This document shows, one piece after another, positions 1-5,302 of a DNA stretch of 5,360 bases (its first letter is position 1; every line of letters starts with the position of its first letter). Both the position numbers and the translations under genes were made by a program. The DNA is from Planctomycetota bacterium. Its GTDB lineage: Bacteria > Planctomycetota > UBA11346. Under the pieces are notes generated by a model. It was not told the DNA's origin, did no database searches, and saw only the letters and a program-made list of their open reading frames with translations. Location: contig CANIXE010000183.1 of NCBI GenBank assembly GCA_947470885.1, positions 1 to 5,360 of the forward strand, in the 5' to 3' direction.

Positions 1-77
1 ATGGGACTATCACTTTCGGGGTCCTGGGGTGATGCAACCACCCTACAGGCAGGATTCCTATGGACCCATAGAACGTG

Positions 78-97
78 CGCCGGCCGGAATTTTCAGA
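78..97. repeat. 20-base GC/AT motif, also found at 5201-5220
   Basis: The 20 bases here match the 20 bases at 5201-5220 on the same strand at 18 positions. Both are a self-complementary ccggccgg core followed by an A/T run and a short c[at]ga end. The downstream copy is part of a candidate terminator. This copy lies in the gene-poor start of the window, just after a 5-bp hairpin (58-62 with 67-71). It could be the end of a dispersed intergenic element or the remains of a terminator for a gene left of the window. With only two short copies, chance is possible. Confidence 0.3.
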
Positions 98-102
98 AGC
101 CC

Positions 103-135
103 AAAATGTGAACAGTGGCCATTCTCAACATTTTT
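103..135 (+). terminator. Weak AT-rich stem with T-run, possible terminator
   Basis: An aaaatgt arm (103-109) pairs perfectly with acatttt (128-134), and the 3' arm runs into five consecutive T (131-135). The 18-base loop contains the palindrome tggcca. The stem is AT-rich, so it is weak as an intrinsic terminator. It could end a gene lying left of the window, and because of its A-run/T-run symmetry it could act in both directions. No upstream coding region can be confirmed here. Confidence 0.2.
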
Positions 136-150
136 CTAGGTAAAACCCAA

Positions 151-225
151 TGGAGTTTAGCAACGTCCTGGGAACGCCGGGCACCAACCCGGGCTGCATG
201 CGAGCCGGGCTGGTGCTAAACGCCA
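151..225. repeat. Dispersed palindromic intergenic repeat, copy 1
   Basis: This imperfect palindrome is closely related to the one at 2265-2344. The common part is gccgggcacca, then ccc, a gcatgcgagcc centre and gggctggtgc. In this copy the inner arms 181-195 and 203-216 pair with one mismatch and a bulge around a gcatgcg loop. The outer arms gtttagca (155-162) and tgctaaac (214-221) pair perfectly and extend by three bases past one mismatch. No T-run follows, so it is not a typical terminator. The pattern fits a REP-like or small non-autonomous mobile repeat. It lies directly upstream of the prepilin-like gene and would be translated if an upstream ATG at 150 were used, which argues against that start. 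Confidence 0.7.
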
Positions 226-260
226 CTGGTGCTCACCAACAAAAGAGAGACATTTATCGT

Positions 261-1088
261 ATGACGCCATACTCATTGATTCAACCGTCGCAACATACGC
301 ACCATCAGCTATTCCCTCAACGGCACTGCCGCGGCTTCACCCTGATCGAACTGATGGTGGTGATGACAATCATCGCCATCATGACAGCCATGCTGTTACC
401 GGCGGTCGGCCTGGTCAAAGCTGCCGCCAAGACCACCGATTGCGCCAATCGTATGCGCCAGCTGGGCCTCATATTTTCAATCTATGTTGAAAATAACGAG
501 GGTGCCTTCCTACCGCCGGGACCGGGGGCATCCTGGGGAGACTATAACAGGAATCTGCTAGAAATACCCACCACTGGTGGGTTGGCCGCCTTCAATGCCG
601 CCAACATCAGGGATGTCGCCAATGTTTTCATGTGTCCAGAGGACAAATGGAAAGCGACCAGCTTTTTCAGTGGTGTTCTTATCTGGGATCTGTTCGTTAG
701 TCACGGCTACAATATACAGATACTGGGAGGAAGAGGTACGAACCGCGGACCGTTCAGGCTCTCCGAAGTGGCCAATAAACCCGAGACCATTCTGGCGGCG
801 GATTCGCGCAACAATCAGATACCCTCATGGTTTGATCAAAACCTCGGCGGCGCGATGCTTGGGAATGCTGGTGCAGGCTCCTCATTAATCGTCTATCCTC
901 GCCACCGCAATAATACCCAGTGCATGGTACTGTGGGTGGACGGCCACGCCTCGCCGGTGCAAGCTGCCGGCCCAGGCGATTATGCCAGTCTGTATTCCGC
1001 CACCCGATTGGGCGTCACCAGCTCCTACAACGCCGCAACCGATACCTACACCAATCCGACCGTCACCTCCATGTGGGACACGAAGTGA
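261..1088 (+). CDS. Prepilin-like protein with N-terminal methylation motif and C-terminal H-Xn-DG motif
   Basis: This is a 275-residue type II secretion/type IV pilus-like pseudopilin of the kind greatly expanded in PVC bacteria. The leader (residues 1-25, His/Gln-rich, ending RHCRG) is followed by the prepilin peptidase site G25|FTLIE with the conserved Glu at mature position +5 (E30). A hydrophobic helix spans residues 26-50. Next comes a helix with NRMRQLGL (63-70), then a globular part with FMCPED (123-128), HGYN (148-151), RLSEVANKPETILAADSR (166-183) and RHRNNTQCMVLWVDGH (214-229). These match the family usually labelled prepilin-type H-X9-DG proteins, but the spacing from H215 to D227 leaves 11 residues, not 9. 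The protein should sit in the inner membrane until cleaved and assembled, or serve as a surface or periplasmic protein; the exact role is unknown. I chose ATG 261 because the in-frame ATGs at 150 and 198 lie in a palindromic repeat and add no recognisable sequence. The candidate ribosome site (gagaga, 245-250) is weak. Codons are noticeably richer in A/T than in the downstream genes. Confidence 0.85.
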   Translation: MTPYSLIQPSQHTHHQLFPQRHCRGFTLIELMVVMTIIAIMTAMLLPAVGLVKAAAKTTDCANRMRQLGLIFSIYVENNEGAFLPPGPGASWGDYNRNLLEIPTTGGLAAFNAANIRDVANVFMCPEDKWKATSFFSGVLIWDLFVSHGYNIQILGGRGTNRGPFRLSEVANKPETILAADSRNNQIPSWFDQNLGGAMLGNAGAGSSLIVYPRHRNNTQCMVLWVDGHASPVQAAGPGDYASLYSATRLGVTSSYNAATDTYTNPTVTSMWDTK

Positions 1089-1242
1089 ACCAGGGCACCA
1101 TCGTCATCGGCGGTCTGTTCCTGGCCGCATCGACCTAGTAAACCACCCCCGGTTCTTAACTTCCTGATGAACGGAAACCCACTCATCGGACGTCCGCCAT
1201 GCCCCCTTATCCCCCCAACAACCGGGTCTGCGCAGGTACCCC

Positions 1243-2253
1243 ATGACTCCGTCCGACGCCTATCACCTGGTCCTGGCCACCGGCAATGAGGGTCCTTTCA
1301 CCCCTGACGAATTGCGCGACTTGGTGCGCCGGGGGCGGGCACGGGCCGGGGACCGGCTTTATGATCCCATCAACCGCACCACCAGCGAAGTTCGACACGT
1401 GGTTCCCGAGGCGGATGCCCTGGAGAAGACCGCATCTCGTCCCAGCGACCGCATCCTGCGCACCACCAGCGACCGCCAACAGGCCGTAGCCAAAATTCAG
1501 GCCGAGCGTCGACGCACGAGCGACCGATTGCCGATCGTTGACGCCGCGACAGCGGTGCAAACCCAGTCCAGCGATCGCCGCCCCGAGGCCTCCTCTCCAG
1601 AGCCGACTGCCTCCGCAGAACGGCGGCGGACCAGCGAGTGTACCCAGGTTATTCAAATTCCTGCGACTGAACGTTCAAGGAACCTTCGCCCCATCGTCAT
1701 CGGCTGCCTGCTCCTGACCGCGGCGGTCTGGGGCTTTGCATTATGGTACCCCAAGCTTCTCGGTGGCGGTATCCTGCACCCGCCGCCCGACATCCCAGCG
1801 TTGTCGGCTGCGGAACTGAAGAAGCTCCCCGACCAACACCTGCTCGAACGGGTAGAACTGGAATGCCTGCGCCGTCTCTTCGCCGCCGACAAAAGCCCGC
1901 GCGCGGCATCGACCGTCCTCAGCCCGCCCGCCAGCCACCTGTGGATCGTCGGAAGTGGCGAAGCCCAGTTGCGCATCTTCGGCCTGCGCCATGCGCTTAT
2001 GCTCGAACGCGCTCCCGAGTTGAGCCCAGTCATGCCCACCTTCAAACAGATGGCGGCCGCCTACAGAGCTCTGGAGCTGTCAGGCCCGGCACAGGCGCTG
2101 GAGGACGCGCTGGGGATCGTCGATCCCGGCAACGACGACGACCCCTACGCCGCTGTGCAGCAACGCTACTTGACCGAGATCGCCACCCGATCCGCCGCCA
2201 CCCGTCTGGCTTACGCCCGCGCCCACCGCAGCGAACTGTTTCCGACACCCTGA
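1243..2253 (+). CDS. Single-pass membrane protein: GYF_2-like domain, Ser/Thr motif linker, possible DMP19-like outer domain
   Basis: The protein has 336 residues. Residues 6-55 resemble the GYF_2 (DUF4339) fold: YHLVLATGNEGPFTPDELRDL with the key GPF (17-19), a helix, then G31 and a short beta strand. Residues 45-132 form a polar, probably disordered linker with six related motifs: RTTSE (45-49), SRPSD (65-69), RTTSD (73-77), RRTSD (90-94), TQSSD (107-111) and RRTSE (128-132). A transmembrane helix lies at about 150-169, preceded by Arg residues, so the N-terminus should be cytoplasmic and the C-terminus outside. The helical C-terminal part (about 185-336) recalls DMP19/DUF4375 proteins: an LxxLPDxxLLERVE start, an Ala/Leu helix repeat with ALEDALGIVDP, and a YLTEIATRSAATRLAYARAHRSELF ending. 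This match is tentative. ATG 1243 is preceded by agg (1234-1236) at 6 bases. The role is unknown; the linker suggests regulation by phosphorylation, perhaps by the kinase at 3009-5129. Confidence 0.8.
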   Translation: MTPSDAYHLVLATGNEGPFTPDELRDLVRRGRARAGDRLYDPINRTTSEVRHVVPEADALEKTASRPSDRILRTTSDRQQAVAKIQAERRRTSDRLPIVDAATAVQTQSSDRRPEASSPEPTASAERRRTSECTQVIQIPATERSRNLRPIVIGCLLLTAAVWGFALWYPKLLGGGILHPPPDIPALSAAELKKLPDQHLLERVELECLRRLFAADKSPRAASTVLSPPASHLWIVGSGEAQLRIFGLRHALMLERAPELSPVMPTFKQMAAAYRALELSGPAQALEDALGIVDPGNDDDPYAAVQQRYLTEIATRSAATRLAYARAHRSELFPTP

Positions 2254-2264
2254 GGATGTAGACT

Positions 2265-2344
2265 CCAGGGCGTTGAGTAACGCCCTGGAAGTGCCGGGCA
2301 CCAGCCCAGGCAGCATGCGAGCCGGGCTGGTGCCCGGCATTCCC
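2265..2344. repeat. Dispersed palindromic intergenic repeat, copy 2 (two hairpins)
   Basis: Two strong hairpins lie 12 bases after the stop of the preceding gene. The first has perfect 10-bp arms (2265-2274 and 2279-2288) around a gagt loop. The second has perfect 16-bp arms (2292-2307 and 2324-2339), extended inside by ggc/gcc (2309-2311 with 2321-2323) and outside by a G-T and an A-T pair, with a gcatgc-containing loop. About 65 bases align with copy 1 at 151-225, from the taacg/caacg segment through the gggctggtgc arm. No T-run follows, so it does not look like a rho-independent terminator, although it could stabilise the 3' end of the upstream transcript. Confidence 0.8.
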
Positions 2345-2450
2345 AGGCAAAACCACCTCTCCTTGCGTTGATTCATACCATTGAAGTTGACCCTTTGCTC
2401 CAAGTCAGTTGCGAAAGATCAACGTGATGCCCTTGATTCTTGGTACCGAT

Positions 2451-2496
2451 TGGCCACAAGGCCATGATCGATCCCACCCGGTAAGGCTTTCCGGGT
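2451..2496 (+). other. Two small hairpins in the leader of the helical-protein gene
   Basis: The first hairpin has 5-bp arms tggcc (2451-2455) and ggcca (2460-2464) with an acaa loop. The second pairs acccgg (2476-2481) and aa (2483-2484) with tt (2489-2490) and ccgggt (2491-2496), leaving t2482 bulged and a ggct loop. Both lie 50-100 bases before the ATG at 2547 and would be in its 5' untranslated leader if transcription starts within the gap. No known riboswitch class is recognisable and no clear promoter can be assigned. A structural role is only a possibility. Confidence 0.25.
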
Positions 2497-2537
2497 TCGG
2501 TCGTCCCCCGGACAACGTTCTAGGACCTGAAGGTCAA

Positions 2538-2543
2538 GGGAGG
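2538..2543 (+). promoter_or_regulatory. Ribosome binding site that decides the start of the helical-protein gene
   Basis: A gggagg sequence lies 3 bases upstream of ATG 2547. The spacing is tight, but this is the strongest purine-rich site in the leader. It supports ATG 2547 over the in-frame TTG at 2409, which has no comparable site and would add 46 residues of unstructured sequence translated from a hairpin-bearing leader. Confidence 0.55.
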
Positions 2544-2546
2544 CCC

Positions 2547-3005
2547 ATGGATCAGTTCGATGGCAGGACCCTGGATTCCATCATCCGCTATGCCGAGGCC
2601 CAGGTCTCGGAAATTTTCCACCTGTTGGTGGTGATCCGCGACCGGGTGGCACCCGCCATCCCCGCCGAAGACCTGGCCCGGGTCACCATCCGCCAGACGA
2701 TTCGCCTACGGGTGGCACCCCATCCGGCCCTACGCCGGGCCACCTTTGCCGCGGAAGCGGCCACCGCCTCCCTCCGCCGGGCCCGGGACTGCGCCGCGGC
2801 GGCCAAAGCGATCCAAAATGATGGCGAATCCGACCTGGCCCCTGCGGTACGCCAGGCCGAAGCCCGCCATTGGGCAACCCTCGTCCAGGAACTGGTGCAG
2901 ACCGTCTCCAGGGCCTGGGCCGCCGTTGCCCGGGAAGCGGAACGGGCCTGCTCCGGTAAAGCGACCGTTGCGGAACTGCCGGTACCGGTCGCCTGGGGAT
3001 CCTGA
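2547..3005 (+). CDS. Hypothetical helical protein, kinase operon partner
   Basis: The protein has 152 residues and I do not recognise its family. It is rich in Ala, Arg and Glu and appears almost wholly alpha-helical. The first helix is an amphipathic segment (about residues 8-32, RTLDSIIRYAEAQVSEIF onward). A middle helix-turn-helix-like stretch (about 40-85) includes RLRVAPHPALRRATFAAEAATASLRRA. A long C-terminal helix runs over about 98-134 (LAPAVRQAEARHWATLVQELVQTVSRAWAAVAREAERA) with a heptad-like pattern that could form a coiled coil. There is no signal peptide and no transmembrane helix, so it should be cytoplasmic. Its stop (3003-3005) is 3 bases before the GTG of the Ser/Thr kinase, so both are made from one message and probably coupled. 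It may bind, regulate or be phosphorylated by the kinase; this is inference from position only. Confidence 0.7.
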   Translation: MDQFDGRTLDSIIRYAEAQVSEIFHLLVVIRDRVAPAIPAEDLARVTIRQTIRLRVAPHPALRRATFAAEAATASLRRARDCAAAAKAIQNDGESDLAPAVRQAEARHWATLVQELVQTVSRAWAAVAREAERACSGKATVAELPVPVAWGS

Positions 3006-3008
3006 CCG

Positions 3009-5129
3009 GTGCGCTGGTGCCTCCACTGCATGGTCGAGCCGGCAGGGGACGGCGTCACCGATCCCCGCTGCCCGGTTTGCGACCGGTACTTGGTGGATCT
3101 GGGACCTGATCATGGCGTGATGCCAGAAGCCGCTGAAATCCCTGAGCCCGCTGCCCTGGGCAATGGCACAGGTGGCCGGGTCGGCTGGCTGGCGGCATCA
3201 CCCGCCGCCTCGATCCGAGAGTCCCTCCGGGTTCCCGCCCGGACCAATCCCCGACCCACCCCACCACCCCGGCCCCGCCTGCTTGGACGCCCAGGCACCA
3301 CCCCGACCCGAGGGACGGATTACCAACTCCTGGGCCAACTCGGTCAGGGCGGCATGGGTGAGGTCTTCTCGGCCCGGCAACTCGCCCTCGACCGGACGGT
3401 GGCCCTCAAACGTCTCCCTGAATTCGGGGTTACCGCCGAAGATCGCCAGCGATTCCGCACCGAGGCCCGGATCACCAGCAGCCTCGACCATCCCAACATC
3501 ATACCGGTCTATGATCTGGGCGAGGACGCCGAAGGGCGTCCGTTCTTCGCCATGAAACTGGTCCAAGGCCGGGTCTGGGGGGCTTGCCTCCACCAGCTTA
3601 CGGAATCCGAAAACCTGGAAATTCTCATCAAGGTCTGCGATGGCATTGCCTTCGCCCACGCCAAAGGAGTAATCCACGGCGATCTCAAGCCGGACAACAT
3701 CATGCTCGGGGAATTCGGTGAGGTCCTGGTCATGGACTGGGGCCTGGCCACCCGGGTGGAAGAGATCCGCCGTCGGGGGCCGGAAGAACGGTTTGTCAGC
3801 GGGACTCCCGCCTATTTGGCCCCAGAGATGGCCCGGGCGGACCATACCAGCATCGGTTTCGCCAGCGATGTCTACCTGCTGGGCGGCTGTCTTTTTGAGA
3901 TCCTCACCCGGGAAACGCCCCACCTGGGTGGCGACATCCGGGAATGCCTCGACCTGGCCATCGCCAATCGGCTGTCCCGGGATTTGCCGGACGGCGACCT
4001 GGGGGAGATTGCCCGCCGCGCCCTGGCGACCAGGCCAGAGGAACGCCACCCAGGGGTGAAAGAATTCCAAACAGCTCTCAGGAATTATCTCGGTCATGCG
4101 GAAAGCAGCCGCCTATCCCAGCGGGCGACCCTGAACCTGGCGACAGCCCGCTCATCCGGCCGGCATGACGATTTCAGTCGGGCGATCGCGGGTCATGAAC
4201 AGGCGCTCATCCTCTGGCCCGACAACCGCCAGGCCCGGATCGGATTATTCGAGGCCCGGCTGGCCTTCGCCCAGCATGCCCTGGGAACGGGGGATCTGGA
4301 ATTGGCCAGCGCCCTGGCCGAGGGTGTCCGGGACGAATCCCCGGAGGCCGCTGAGACCCTTCTCGATCAGGCCAGCGAGGCCCTGGAGGCCCGCCGGAGC
4401 ACCCGGGCCCGACTACGTCTCCTGGGGACCCTGGTGGGGATCGCCAGTTTCCTGGTCGTGGCAATCTCGGTGGCCGCCGCCACCCTCGCCCATAATGAAC
4501 GGCAAGCGGTGGTCGCGGCAATCCGCGAGCGCGACGAAGCCGAATTGCGCCTGGCCGCCATCGAACACCGGGGCTGGGAATCCGTCATCGCGGAGAATTT
4601 CAATGGCGAGCGGTTGCCGAATGCCCTGCGGGTGCTCCAGGGACGCTGGAGCTTGGACGATCGGCGACTGACCGCCCGGGGTCCGGAAACCTGCCAGGTC
4701 GAATTAGCCGCATCCGGAACTGGACCCCTGCGCCTGTCCTTTGACTTGGAACACGGCGGGAGCCTGGCTGTGCATCTGGGGGTGGATCAAGACGGACTGG
4801 CCGTCCACCTGGAATCCGGGGGGATCACCCTCGCCCTGACCGAACAATCCGCCATCGCCCGACGCGGTCAGGAGGTCCTGGCCCAGGGCCCACTGCCCAG
4901 ATCTGCCAGCAGCCTGGCCCGCCACGTGGTGATCGACGCCCGGGAATACGCGCTGGAGGTCCTCGTTGATGGCCGACCGGCATTTCCACCGCTTACTGGT
5001 CTGAGTGCCCGGAGCAGCCCTCGTTCCCGAATCCGCCTGGAGGCCCGACCCGGAGCCGCCCTGGATAATCTCCGGGTGGATCGGTACATCGCCCCCGGGA
5101 AAGCCGGGGCTTGGGAAGATATCAGATAG
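3009..5129 (+). CDS. Membrane Ser/Thr protein kinase with zinc-ribbon start, TPR-like region and extracytoplasmic ConA-like domain
   Basis: This 706-residue Hanks-type kinase transfers phosphate from ATP to Ser/Thr of protein targets. It begins with a small zinc-ribbon-like segment (C4, C7, C21, C24) and a Pro-rich linker (about 72-100). The kinase domain (about 105-362) shows GQGGMGEV (112-119), VALK with K134, the alpha-C Glu E152, HPNIIPVYDLG (161-171), catalytic loop HGDLKPDN (223-230), DWG (243-245), GTPAYLAPE (265-273), D287 and R346. HGD replaces the usual HRD, making it a non-RD kinase, while catalytic D225, K227 and N230 remain, so it should be active. A TPR-like helical region follows (about 370-460). 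A transmembrane helix lies at about 470-492 after an Arg-rich stretch. A beta-rich outer domain (about 522-692; ENFNG at 529-533, QGRWSLDDRRL at 544-554, ALDNLRV at 684-690) resembles LamG/ConA-like or DUF1080 folds and could sense an envelope ligand, perhaps a glycan. The GTG start is preceded by gggga (2995-2999) at 9 bases and immediately yields the Cys pair. Confidence 0.92.
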   Translation: MRWCLHCMVEPAGDGVTDPRCPVCDRYLVDLGPDHGVMPEAAEIPEPAALGNGTGGRVGWLAASPAASIRESLRVPARTNPRPTPPPRPRLLGRPGTTPTRGTDYQLLGQLGQGGMGEVFSARQLALDRTVALKRLPEFGVTAEDRQRFRTEARITSSLDHPNIIPVYDLGEDAEGRPFFAMKLVQGRVWGACLHQLTESENLEILIKVCDGIAFAHAKGVIHGDLKPDNIMLGEFGEVLVMDWGLATRVEEIRRRGPEERFVSGTPAYLAPEMARADHTSIGFASDVYLLGGCLFEILTRETPHLGGDIRECLDLAIANRLSRDLPDGDLGEIARRALATRPEERHPGVKEFQTALRNYLGHAESSRLSQRATLNLATARSSGRHDDFSRAIAGHEQALILWPDNRQARIGLFEARLAFAQHALGTGDLELASALAEGVRDESPEAAETLLDQASEALEARRSTRARLRLLGTLVGIASFLVVAISVAAATLAHNERQAVVAAIRERDEAELRLAAIEHRGWESVIAENFNGERLPNALRVLQGRWSLDDRRLTARGPETCQVELAASGTGPLRLSFDLEHGGSLAVHLGVDQDGLAVHLESGGITLALTEQSAIARRGQEVLAQGPLPRSASSLARHVVIDAREYALEVLVDGRPAFPPLTGLSARSSPRSRIRLEARPGAALDNLRVDRYIAPGKAGAWEDIR

Positions 5130-5194
5130 AAATCCGTTCCGATGCTACCCGGTGGTAGAGGACCATGAGGGGCAGCTGCGCAGAAATTTTTGGT

Positions 5195-5216
5195 TTTGGC
5201 CGCCGGCCGGATTTTT
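5195..5216 (+). terminator. Candidate intrinsic terminator downstream of the kinase
   Basis: The arms tttggcc (5195-5201) and ggccgga (5205-5211) form a 7-bp stem with two G-U pairs and a gcc loop, followed directly by ttttt (5212-5216). It lies 65 bases after the kinase stop in the correct orientation. The stem is short, so termination would be modest. An alternative longer pairing of 5206-5214 with 5251-5259 would compete with it. Confidence 0.4.
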
Positions 5217-5259
5217 CTGACCCATCAACCTCAATAACGCCGTTGAGCCTAAATCCGGC
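5206..5259. repeat. Inverted repeat with nested hairpin
   Basis: The arms gccggattt (5206-5214) and aaatccggc (5251-5259) are perfect 9-bp complements. The 36-base loop holds a second hairpin, ctcaa (5230-5234) with ttgag (5243-5247). The left arm shares bases with the stem and T-run of the candidate terminator, so the two RNA folds exclude each other. No known regulator or RNA family is recognised. Confidence 0.45.
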
Positions 5260-5268
5260 GATGGTTTC

Positions 5269-5292
5269 ACGCGGAGACGCGGAGGCGCGGAG
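5269..5292. repeat. Tandem octamer repeat (acgcggag x2, gcgcggag)
   Basis: Three adjacent 8-base units are present: acgcggag, acgcggag and gcgcggag, preceded by tttc and followed by aagac. As I recall, intergenic elements with this octamer structure are widespread and multicopy in diverse bacterial genomes, including PVC members. The function is unknown. Its position in the gap after the kinase supports this stretch being truly intergenic. Confidence 0.7.
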
Positions 5293-5302
5293 AAGACAAG
5301 AG

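Noticed and set aside
1..111. Frame open from the window edge to a TGA at 109-111, possible tail of an upstream gene
   Set aside because: The 36 residues show no recognisable family feature, and a second frame is also open across this stretch, so neither can be supported.
150..260. Longer start of the prepilin-like gene at ATG 150 or 198
   Set aside because: The added residues are read through a palindromic repeat and show no signal or domain; ATG 261 already gives a sensible leader before the G|FTLIE cleavage site.
1207..1656. Minus-strand open frame opposite the GYF_2-like gene
   Set aside because: Its Gly/Ala-rich composition and lack of any motif fit a shadow of the + strand gene.
2265..2344. 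Rho-independent terminator after the GYF_2-like gene
   Set aside because: Both hairpins are strong, but neither is followed by a T-run; the similarity to 151-225 better fits a dispersed repeat.
2409..2546. TTG start at 2409 for the helical-protein gene
   Set aside because: It lacks a ribosome site, encodes a Pro/Gly-rich unstructured extension over leader hairpins, and ATG 2547 has gggagg just upstream.
3198..4097. Long minus-strand open frame of 299 codons opposite the kinase
   Set aside because: It lies wholly antisense to clearly conserved kinase motifs, shows no domain, and such frames are expected opposite G/C-ending codons.
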